From assembly GCA_018066165.1 (NCBI GenBank), contig JAGHRX010000060.1, positions 1 to 30,712 on the forward strand: 30,712 nucleotides of DNA, read 5' to 3'. The notes under the pieces were generated by a model. That model saw only the letters and a list, made by a program, of their open reading frames with translations. It was not told the DNA's origin and ran no database searches. A program made the position numbers and the translations under genes. This DNA is from UBA1723 sp018066165. GTDB lineage: Bacteria > Bacteroidota > Bacteroidia > Bacteroidales > Paludibacteraceae. Of this stretch, positions 7,422 through 14,078 are shown piece by piece; position 1 is the first letter of the stretch, and each line of letters begins with the position of its first letter.

Positions 7422-9266
7422 ATGTGCGGAATTGTAGGTTACATAGGAACTAAAGAAGCATACCCAATTTTGATTAAGGGTTTGCACCGTCTTGAATATA
7501 GAGGATATGATAGCGCTGGAGTCGCTATGATAGACGATAAAGGAGGATTGAACGTTTACAAATCAAAAGGAAAAGTATCTGATTTGGAAGCATTCGCAAG
7601 AGATAAGGATTTGAGTGGAAATATCGGTATTGCGCACACTCGTTGGGCAACTCACGGAGAGCCAAACGACTGCAATGCTCACCCTCACTACTCACAGAGC
7701 GAGAATCTTGCGTTGATCCACAACGGTATCATCGAGAACTACGCCGTCATCAAGGAGACTTTGATTTCTAAGGGATATACATTCAGAAGTACAACAGATA
7801 CAGAGGTCCTTGTTCAGCTTATCGAGTTTGTTAAGAAGGAGAACAACTGTGACCTTTGCACAGCAGTGCAGTTGGCATTGAGCCAGGTTGTAGGTGCATA
7901 CGCAATCGCAGTTATTGAGAAGGGACACCCTGAGACAATCATCGCTGCAAGAAAGAGTAGCCCACTTGTCGTTGGTATCGGTAACGACGAGTATTTCTTG
8001 GCTTCTGACGCAACACCAATCATTGAGTATACAAACAAGGTTGTTTACTTGGCAGACGAGGAGATCGCTATCCTTACTAAGGGTAAGTCTATCAAGGTGT
8101 TGACTATCGCTAACGTAGAGAAGACTCCAAAGATCCAGGAGCTTGAGTTGAACTTGTCAGAACTTGAGAAGGGAGACTACGAGCACTATATGCTAAAGGA
8201 GATCTTCGAGCAGACACGTACAGTAATGGAGGCTACAAGCGGACGTATCAATGTTGATATGGACAATATCGCGCTTTGTGGTTTCATTGATAATAAGGAG
8301 CGTTTCTTGAACGCAAGCCGTATCATCATCACTGCATGTGGTACAAGCTGGCACGCAGCTTTGATCGGTAAGTATGCAATCGAGGAGTTCGCTAAGATTC
8401 CAGTAGAGGTTGAGTACTCATCTGAGTTTAGATATCGTAAGCCAGTTGTCAATTCAACTGACGTTGTGATCGCAATCTCTCAGTCGGGTGAGACTGCTGA
8501 TACATTGGCAGCCCTTGAGTTGGCTAAAGATAACGGAGCTCTTCTATTCGGTATCTGTAACGTAGTAGGTAGTAGCATCGCCAGAATGACAGGTGCTGGT
8601 TGCTATACTCACGTAGGTCCAGAGATCGGAGTTGCTTCAACTAAGGCATTTACAGCTCAGGTTCAGATTTTGATCATGTTGGCTTTGTCTCTTGCAAAGG
8701 AGAAGAAGACTATCGATAACGCATTCTACCGTCACGTGTTGGAGGAGATGTTCGCATTGCCACAGAAGATTGAGACTATCTTGGCTCAGAACGATAAGAT
8801 CAAGGATTTCGCAAGAATCTTTACTTACGCTTCTAACTTCATCTATCTTGGTCGTGGTTACAACTTCCCAGTAGCATTGGAGGGAGCTTTGAAGTTGAAG
8901 GAGATCTCTTACATCCACGCTGAGGGTTATCCAGCAGCTGAGATGAAGCACGGACCTATCGCTTTGATCAACGCTGAGATGCCAGTCGTTGTTATCGCAA
9001 CTAACGCTCCAACATACGAGAAGGTTGTCAGCAACATCCAGGAGATCAAGTCTCGTAAGGGTAGAGTTATCGCAATCGTTACAGAGGGCGACGAGATTGC
9101 AAGCAAGATCGCAGACTACTCAATCGTTATCCCAGATACAGTTGAGTGCTTGGTTCCAATCTTGGCAACAATTCCATTGCAGCTATTGTCTTACCACATC
9201 GCTGTGGCTAAGGGTTGTGATGTTGACCAGCCTCGTAACCTTGCAAAGAGCGTTACTGTAGAGTAA
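7422..9266 (+). CDS. glmS: Glucosamine-6-phosphate synthase (isomerising)
   Basis: GlmS makes glucosamine-6-phosphate from fructose-6-phosphate and glutamine, the first step towards UDP-GlcNAc for peptidoglycan and LPS. At 614 residues it has normal length. The N-terminal Ntn glutaminase domain starts MCGIVGYIG with Cys2 as nucleophile and contains HTRWATHG and HNGIIENY. Two SIS sugar-isomerase domains follow (ACGTSWHA, SQSGETADT, AEMKHGPIALI), ending in the conserved C-tail DQPRNLAKSVTVE. It is monocistronic: a promoter lies at 7366 and a terminator at 9295. Codon choice looks strongly biased, as for a highly expressed gene. Confidence 0.97.
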   Translation: MCGIVGYIGTKEAYPILIKGLHRLEYRGYDSAGVAMIDDKGGLNVYKSKGKVSDLEAFARDKDLSGNIGIAHTRWATHGEPNDCNAHPHYSQSENLALIHNGIIENYAVIKETLISKGYTFRSTTDTEVLVQLIEFVKKENNCDLCTAVQLALSQVVGAYAIAVIEKGHPETIIAARKSSPLVVGIGNDEYFLASDATPIIEYTNKVVYLADEEIAILTKGKSIKVLTIANVEKTPKIQELELNLSELEKGDYEHYMLKEIFEQTRTVMEATSGRINVDMDNIALCGFIDNKERFLNASRIIITACGTSWHAALIGKYAIEEFAKIPVEVEYSSEFRYRKPVVNSTDVVIAISQSGETADTLAALELAKDNGALLFGICNVVGSSIARMTGAGCYTHVGPEIGVASTKAFTAQVQILIMLALSLAKEKKTIDNAFYRHVLEEMFALPQKIETILAQNDKIKDFARIFTYASNFIYLGRGYNFPVALEGALKLKEISYIHAEGYPAAEMKHGPIALINAEMPVVVIATNAPTYEKVVSNIQEIKSRKGRVIAIVTEGDEIASKIADYSIVIPDTVECLVPILATIPLQLLSYHIAVAKGCDVDQPRNLAKSVTVE

Positions 9267-9294
9267 TCAAGATAATTTTTAATATAAGTGAAGA

Positions 9295-9321
9295 GGGGCA
9301 AACGTGAGTTCGCCCCTTTTT
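9295..9321 (+). terminator. glmS terminator
   Basis: GGGGC (9295-9299) pairs with GCCCC (9312-9316), extended by AAC/GTT inside the stem after one mismatch, and is followed by five Ts. Confidence 0.82.
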
Positions 9322-9323
9322 CT

Positions 9324-9331
9324 TAACTTTG
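9324..9331 (+). promoter_or_regulatory. -7 element for histidine phosphatase gene
   Basis: TAACTTTG followed by C, a perfect TAnnTTTGC, sits just after the glmS terminator and 31 bp before the ATG. No convincing TTG is seen upstream. Confidence 0.6.
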
Positions 9332-9362
9332 CAGAAATACCGAAAGGATAATTGATATCATT

Positions 9363-10715
9363 ATGAATGCGTTAAGATTGTTTTTAACATCATCAGTTGC
9401 CACATTCTTCCTTTCTCAAGGTGTGTGCGCAACTATCACAAATGCAGAATTGGAATCTCAGCCAGGTTTGTTCTGCTCAAACTATGTGCCTTATGAGTCA
9501 AGTGTAAAAAGCATTAATAAGTTGCGTACGGGAGTTTTTGATTTTCCAACTCTTTCGGAGGCTCCAGCTGGCTACACACCGTTCTATATCAGCCATTATG
9601 GCCGTCATGGCTCACGCTACCACTATAGCCAGGATGATTACAAGTATATCGCTGACGTTTTTGTGAAAGCGGCTGCTGAGTCTGGTCTTACTCCGTTTGG
9701 AATGCAACTTTTTGTTGAGATGCAGCAGATCTGTCAGGATGCCGACAAAAGAGCAGGAGACCTTACTCCGCTTGGACGTGAGCAGCATCGTGGTATAGCA
9801 AGACGTATGGTGAAGAATTTCCCAGAGGTGTTCTCAGGAGAAAATAAGAAAGTAGATGCCAAGAGTACTACTGTTTTGCGTTGCGCGTTGAGTATGACGT
9901 CGTTCTGTCAGGAGTTGAATAAGATTTGTCCAAACGTAGCGATCGATAACGATGCGAGCGAAAAATACCAAAACTATATGTGCCATGGAAAAGTGGTTGG
10001 AGATTTTTCAGGAGACAATAGCAATCCGGAACTTCAGGCTTTTTATGAGAAACGTGACGTCGGCAATGAGGTGCTTGACAAAATCTTCTCAAATAAGAAT
10101 ACTATAAAGAAGTATGTCAATAAGCAAAAGTTTGTAAGCACTCTTTATTATATGCTTGTCTCTTTGCAGTGTGTCGACGTGGATAATCTTGATGAACGTA
10201 ATTGCTCATTGACTAAAGTGTTCTCGATTAAGGAGTTGGAGTCTCAGTGGCAATCACATAATCTTTATTGGTATAAGGATTATTCCAACTGTCCTATGAA
10301 TGGAGGAAAGGGAAAGAATGCTGCTAAATTCTTGGTGGAGCAGATAAGAATAGAGGCAGACGCCGCAATAGCAGGCAATGGTGCCGCTGCAAACCTACGA
10401 TTTGGCCATGATACGGGTTTGATTCCTCTTGTTTCCCTTCTCAACCTTGATGGAATAGGAGATCCTCACAAGGATTTGGAGTTGCTTCACAATTATTGGC
10501 AGGACTTCTCTGTTTCGCCTATGGCAGGAAACCTACAGATGATATTCTACCGTAAGAATGATTCCTCTTCCGACAGTCAGATCCTGGTTAAGTTCTTGCT
10601 GAATGAGCGTGAGGTAAAACTACCTTCTGACAAGCCAACAGTGACAGGTTGTTACTACGACTGGAAGGTGATTAGAGATTATTTTAGTGAGTTGGAACGC
10701 ACAGTATTGCCTTAA
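9363..10715 (+). CDS. Secreted histidine phosphatase, clade 2 (acid/inositol phosphatase-like)
   Basis: A 450-residue protein with a signal peptide (about residues 1-23, cleaved near VCA/TI). The catalytic motif RHGSRYH is at residues 81-87 with phospho-acceptor His82, and the second catalytic His and proton donor are His349-Asp350 in RFGHDTG. This is clade 2 of the histidine phosphatase superfamily, which includes phytases, MINPP and periplasmic acid phosphatases. The HD motif fits the acid phosphatase/phytase subgroup rather than the HAE of typical MINPP. It likely removes phosphate from organic phosphates in the periplasm or outside the cell; the substrate is not clear. No SusC/D genes are adjacent. 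Confidence 0.88.
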   Translation: MNALRLFLTSSVATFFLSQGVCATITNAELESQPGLFCSNYVPYESSVKSINKLRTGVFDFPTLSEAPAGYTPFYISHYGRHGSRYHYSQDDYKYIADVFVKAAAESGLTPFGMQLFVEMQQICQDADKRAGDLTPLGREQHRGIARRMVKNFPEVFSGENKKVDAKSTTVLRCALSMTSFCQELNKICPNVAIDNDASEKYQNYMCHGKVVGDFSGDNSNPELQAFYEKRDVGNEVLDKIFSNKNTIKKYVNKQKFVSTLYYMLVSLQCVDVDNLDERNCSLTKVFSIKELESQWQSHNLYWYKDYSNCPMNGGKGKNAAKFLVEQIRIEADAAIAGNGAAANLRFGHDTGLIPLVSLLNLDGIGDPHKDLELLHNYWQDFSVSPMAGNLQMIFYRKNDSSSDSQILVKFLLNEREVKLPSDKPTVTGCYYDWKVIRDYFSELERTVLP

Positions 10716-10723
10716 ATAGGCGC

Positions 10724-10760
10724 TTGAAAACATCTAAATTTGTGTTTGAAAACATTAAAT
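10724..10760 (+). repeat. Two direct repeats TTGAAAACAT..AAAT upstream of DUF4377 gene
   Basis: TTGAAAACATctAAAT (10724-10739) and TTGAAAACATtAAAT (10746-10760) start 22 bp apart, about two helical turns. They lie about 60 bp upstream of the -7 element at 10816 and could be a regulator site. TTGAAACAT recurs before the SPOR gene at 11916. Confidence 0.5.
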
Positions 10761-10815
10761 CATGAATTTGGGTGATTTTAAGTCAGATTTTTTTTTAATC
10801 GCAAGGTTAAAATTA

Positions 10816-10823
10816 TATTTTTG
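10816..10823 (+). promoter_or_regulatory. -7 element for DUF4377 gene
   Basis: TATTTTTG matches TAnnTTTG, 28 bp before the ATG at 10852. No clear TTG is present at -33. Confidence 0.55.
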
Positions 10824-10851
10824 TTACTGTAATTTATAAAGACTTTAGGAT

Positions 10852-11256
10852 ATGAAAAAGATAATAATGGCTGCTTTGGCATGCCTTTGCACAATTTCGG
10901 GTATCAACGCTCAGGAATTTATGAAAGTGAGTGCTGAAAAAGTTCTTACTGAGGACAACCAGCGTTGTTATCAAATCCGTCGCGGTTACAGCCGTAAGGA
11001 TAAGACACAGTGGGAGCCATTCTGTGGTGGATTCCGTAACTTCTACTATGAGAGTGGATACGAGTACACAATGCACGTTGAGAAGTATGATCCAACTGCT
11101 GATACAATCGTTGTGATCAAGACTATCGGTCGTGATAACTCAGACTCTTATCGTAAGATGAAGGAGATGCAGAAGAAGGCTGCAGAGGCACGTGCTGCAA
11201 AGGCTGCTCGTGACGCAGAGGCAGGTAAGACTGCTGCTCCAGCAAAGAAGAAGTAA
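10852..11256 (+). CDS. Secreted DUF4377-like protein
   Basis: A 134-residue protein with a signal peptide (residues 1-20, cleavage at NA/QE). The central segment has the DUF4377 pattern: a Cys (RCYQIR), a Trp (TQWEPF) and then GFRNFYYESGYEYTMHVEKYDP. DUF4377 is a small beta domain common in Bacteroidetes exported proteins, with no assigned biochemical function. The C-terminal 35 residues are a Lys/Ala-rich, probably helical tail (KMKEMQKKAAEARAAKAA onwards) ending APAKKK. The gene stands alone between its own promoter and a GAGACG-type terminator. Confidence 0.75.
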   Translation: MKKIIMAALACLCTISGINAQEFMKVSAEKVLTEDNQRCYQIRRGYSRKDKTQWEPFCGGFRNFYYESGYEYTMHVEKYDPTADTIVVIKTIGRDNSDSYRKMKEMQKKAAEARAAKAARDAEAGKTAAPAKKK

Positions 11257-11280
11257 TAGAATAATCTTTCTAAAATTGAT

Positions 11281-11313
11281 AGAGACGCGAGAAATTCTTG
11301 CGTCTCTTTTTTT
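11281..11313 (+). terminator. Terminator after DUF4377 gene (GAGACG type)
   Basis: AGAGACGC (11281-11288) pairs with GCGTCTCT (11300-11307), followed by a run of Ts to 11313. It shares its stem core with the terminators at 5177 and 19583. Confidence 0.88.
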
Positions 11314-11336
11314 GTAAATTAGCGTATTGGCAAAAT

Positions 11337-11891
11337 ATGTTGACGTTGACAAAAATAGATACTAAAAATCCTAACTATCAGTTTGTTGAGACGTTGATGC
11401 ACTCTGCTTTCCCGTCGGATGAACGACGTGAGGACGATAGGCAGCGCTACAATGTGGATTATAATGATAAGATGCAATGTCTGCTGATTCAGGATGGCGA
11501 CGTGAATGTCGGCTTCATCACGTTATGGTCGTTGTCTGGAATCTCCTACGTGGAGCATTTCGCGATAGCAGACAACCTGCGTCACTGTGGCTATGGCACC
11601 CAATCGTTGGCCCTGTTAACGTCAACGTTTTCGTTTTCGTTTTCGTCAACGTTAACGTCAACGTTAATCTTAGAGGTTGAGCTACCGTCGACAGAAGAGG
11701 CCATCAAACGAATTGCATTTTATGAGAAATGTGGATTCACGCTATCTTCCCGTCCATACATTCAGCCTCCATATTCGTCGGATAAACAAAGTCTGCCTAT
11801 GGCGTTGATGACATACGGCAGCGTCGATGAGAATGAAATAGAAACTGCAGTGGGGGAGATGTATAGGTATGTATATGGGGTAAAAGGGTGA
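11337..11891 (+). CDS. GNAT N-acetyltransferase with hexamer-repeat insert
   Basis: A 184-residue single-domain GNAT protein of a type common in Bacteroidales. Visible are the early helix FVETLMHSAFPSDERR, the strand YVEHFAIADNLR, the acetyl-CoA loop CGYGTQSLALL, the strand LEVELP, FYEKCGF and the tail PYIQPPYSSD. Substrate unknown. Between LALL and LEVELP lies a low-complexity Ser/Thr/Phe/Leu run encoded exactly by the nine-hexamer repeat at 11615-11668; remembered homologues have about eight fewer residues there, in a loop next to the CoA-binding core. The ATG at 11337 is preferred because the longer frame from a TTG at 11298 begins inside the upstream terminator. A weak -7 element, TAAATTAG, is at 11315. 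Confidence 0.85.
   Translation: MLTLTKIDTKNPNYQFVETLMHSAFPSDERREDDRQRYNVDYNDKMQCLLIQDGDVNVGFITLWSLSGISYVEHFAIADNLRHCGYGTQSLALLTSTFSFSFSSTLTSTLILEVELPSTEEAIKRIAFYEKCGFTLSSRPYIQPPYSSDKQSLPMALMTYGSVDENEIETAVGEMYRYVYGVKG
11615..11668 (+). repeat. Nine-unit GTYWWC hexamer array inside a coding sequence
   Basis: Nine hexamers in order: GTTAAC, GTCAAC, GTTTTC three times, GTCAAC, GTTAAC, GTCAAC, GTTAAT. The frame is preserved because the unit is six bases, and each unit adds two residues to the GNAT protein. GTTAAC and GTCAAC are the same units as in the array at 607-636, in the opposite orientation. Confidence 0.9.
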
Positions 11892-11908
11892 TTCTTGAAA
11901 CCTTAAAC

Positions 11909-11938
11909 TTGAAACTTGAAACATTTTTTATATCTTTG
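11909..11938 (+). promoter_or_regulatory. Promoter of SPOR-folE-mutS2 operon
   Basis: TTG at 11909-11911, a 19-bp gap and TATCTTTG at 11931-11938: a full-consensus promoter. The upstream half contains three CTTGAAA copies (from 11894, 11908 and 11915) in which the -33 TTG is embedded. Confidence 0.8.
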
Positions 11939-11961
11939 TGGCAAATATGAACTTATAGATT

Positions 11962-12501
11962 ATGGGCAAAATTAAATTTGGTTTGACTATATTGTTGACT
12001 ATGCTTGCTTTTGCAATGTCGGCACAGTCGCAAAAGACAAAACATGAGGATATTTTCAAGGATTTGGCTAAGACTCAGCCTGGTTATGGAACAGTGAAGT
12101 TGCAGCAGAATCCTAAGGTCAATCTATTGGTAAACAGAAAGATCAAGGAAAACGAAACAAAGAAGTACATCACATTCTCTGGCTATAGAATCCAGGTGTA
12201 TATGGATAACAACCAGAAGAAATCAAAGGATGAGGCTTACGCAAGAGAAAAGAAGTTGAAAGAAAAATTTGAGGATCTTACTACATATATCAGTTTCTCA
12301 TCTCCATTCTGGAAACTTCGTGTTGGAGATTTCCGAACACATGCAGACGCTCTTGTGATGGCAAAGAAACTTCGTGATGCTTTCCCAGAGTTGAGTTCTG
12401 AGATTTTGATTGTCAAGGATGATGAGGTTAGAGACGTCACTTTGGAAAGAGATCCATCATCTGAGGCAAAGAAAGAAGAGACTACAATTACGAAGAAATA
12501 A
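11962..12501 (+). CDS. Secreted SPOR-domain protein
   Basis: A 179-residue protein with a signal peptide (residues 1-21, cleavage at MSA/QS) and one SPOR domain at about residues 74-150: GYRIQVYMDNN, the helix with repeated Lys/Glu, then FWKLRVGDFRTHADA and a second helix ending in AFPE. SPOR domains bind denuded glycan strands of peptidoglycan, often at the division septum. The C-terminal 25 residues are charged and look unstructured. It is the first gene of a run reaching mutS2, with 20 bp to the next gene. Confidence 0.88.
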   Translation: MGKIKFGLTILLTMLAFAMSAQSQKTKHEDIFKDLAKTQPGYGTVKLQQNPKVNLLVNRKIKENETKKYITFSGYRIQVYMDNNQKKSKDEAYAREKKLKEKFEDLTTYISFSSPFWKLRVGDFRTHADALVMAKKLRDAFPELSSEILIVKDDEVRDVTLERDPSSEAKKEETTITKK

Positions 12502-12521
12502 ATAAAAAGGGCTAATTAAAC

Positions 12522-13463
12522 ATGAAGAGATTTATCACACTTGCAGCGGCTGTCGCAACATTGTTCTCCGCGTCGGCTAAAATAGAGAAGAGCAACGAGC
12601 GTACTGCAGAGCATAAAAAGTTCGACAACTATTCATACGCTATCGTGCCACCTGCTGGCTACGAGCTTACTGATAATGGAACAAAGTTTAGAAACGCAGA
12701 TACAAAGTCGAGCATTTCTATCTCTCACCTTAATATGATTCTCGACGCTTCAAGCGAAAATGAACTTTTGAAGGCTACGTTCCAGAATTTCATTGCTGGC
12801 TACCAGACTAACGAGTCTGTCTATATCAATGACGCAGAGCACTACTTGGTGAGCAAGACTGAGAACAACCGCGTCTTCACAACACTTGTTGTGCCAGAGG
12901 ACAACGGTTCGGTGATGCTTACAGCGTCATCTCCAGCTGATGATTTGGCTGAGATTGAGAAGACAAAAGAGGCTCTTTTGTCGGTTGTGTTCATCGATCC
13001 TTCTGATATGGCAGACAATCCGATTTTTGAAAATTCACTTTACAGTATCGCCAACCAGGGCTTCCGAGCTCAACCAGAAGGCTCAACTCTTGTGGCATTC
13101 TGTGAGTCTGGCGATTTCGCTAAGGAGCAGGCTACAGGCAGATTGGTTTACTTCAAGGTGTTGATGAACGAGGATGCAGTTAAGGCAAAGCAGCAGAAAA
13201 TGTTTGCTACTGAGGTAGTTAAAGCCTTGGTTTCTGACAATGAAACAATCACATCTGATAATGCAGTAGAGGTAAATGGTTTGCCAGGTTACGAGTATTT
13301 CATCACTGAGACTGCCAACGGAGAGGTGAAGTCGAAGTCATACGCTATGGTTGTCTTCACTACAGGTAAGTACTACTGTTTCACATCTAAGGCAAACCAG
13401 GAAATTGATATGTATTTGCAGAAGTTCCAGGCTGCTGCAAAGAGTTTTCAGGCAAAGAAGTAA
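12522..13463 (+). CDS. Secreted protein of unknown function
   Basis: A 313-residue protein with a signal peptide (residues 1-19, cleavage at SASA/KIE). I do not recognise a domain. The mature part has alternating beta-strand patterns (YSYAIVPPAGYELTDNGTKF, SISISHLNMILD, FTTLVVPED) repeated in a second half (ENSLYSIANQGFRAQPEG, YAMVVFTTGKYYCFTSKA), which suggests two related alpha/beta lobes of the PsbP/DUF1795 kind; that is a guess from the pattern only. Its stop codon directly abuts the folE ATG, so expression is coupled to folE. Confidence 0.7.
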   Translation: MKRFITLAAAVATLFSASAKIEKSNERTAEHKKFDNYSYAIVPPAGYELTDNGTKFRNADTKSSISISHLNMILDASSENELLKATFQNFIAGYQTNESVYINDAEHYLVSKTENNRVFTTLVVPEDNGSVMLTASSPADDLAEIEKTKEALLSVVFIDPSDMADNPIFENSLYSIANQGFRAQPEGSTLVAFCESGDFAKEQATGRLVYFKVLMNEDAVKAKQQKMFATEVVKALVSDNETITSDNAVEVNGLPGYEYFITETANGEVKSKSYAMVVFTTGKYYCFTSKANQEIDMYLQKFQAAAKSFQAKK

Positions 13464-14078
13464 ATGAACGAAGATTTAGAGATAAAACCATGGGATATTG
13501 CTAAGTATCCCAGCAAAGATTTGACAGCAGAGTTGGCTCCTCTTGTAAGAAAGGAGCTTGAGCTGTTGGGTGAGGATGTCGACCGTGAGGGATTGCTAAA
13601 GACTCCAGAAAGAGTGGCAAAGGCAATGCAGTTTATGACTTACGGTTACAAAATCGATCCATGTGATGTCTTGAAGAGCGCAGTGTTCGAGGAAGACTAC
13701 AGTCAGATGGTTATCGTGTGTGATATCGATTTCTACTCCCTTTGTGAGCACCACATGCTTCCGTTCTTTGGCAAAGCCCACGTCGCATATATTCCTAACG
13801 GCAAGATAACTGGTTTGAGCAAGATCGCGCGCGTGGTGGAGATTCTATCGCGTCGACTTCAGATTCAGGAGCGTCTTACTACGCAGATTAAGGATTGTAT
13901 TCAGGAGACGTTGCAACCGCTTGGCGTAATGGTCGTTATCGAGGCTCAACACATGTGCATGCAGATGCGTGGTGTGCAGAAAATGCATTCAGTCACTACT
14001 ACATCTGATTTCACAGGTGCGTTTGAGACAGCAAAGACAAGAGAAGAGTTTATTAGTTTGATCACCGTCAACAGATGA
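13464..14078 (+). CDS. folE: GTP cyclohydrolase I
   Basis: FolE converts GTP to 7,8-dihydroneopterin triphosphate, the first step of folate (or tetrahydrobiopterin/queuosine-type) synthesis. It has 204 residues, normal length. The zinc ligands are Cys94, His97 and Cys165 and the catalytic His is His96, in YSLCEHHMLPFFG and QHMCMQMRGV; the spacing equals that of the E. coli enzyme (C110, H112, H113, C181). The C-terminal signature MRGVQKMHSVTTTSDFTG is present. It starts right at the previous stop (TAA-ATG) and overlaps mutS2 by 4 bp (ATGA), so translation of the three genes is coupled. Confidence 0.97.
   Translation: MNEDLEIKPWDIAKYPSKDLTAELAPLVRKELELLGEDVDREGLLKTPERVAKAMQFMTYGYKIDPCDVLKSAVFEEDYSQMVIVCDIDFYSLCEHHMLPFFGKAHVAYIPNGKITGLSKIARVVEILSRRLQIQERLTTQIKDCIQETLQPLGVMVVIEAQHMCMQMRGVQKMHSVTTTSDFTGAFETAKTREEFISLITVNR

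Noticed and set aside
11298..11336. TTG start extending the GNAT protein by 13 residues
   Set aside because: The codons lie in the preceding terminator stem and T run.
13464..14078. Antisense and alternative-frame ORFs over folE, mutS2, glmS and dnaB
   Set aside because: They follow from codon bias of the real genes, and none shows a recognisable domain or start context.
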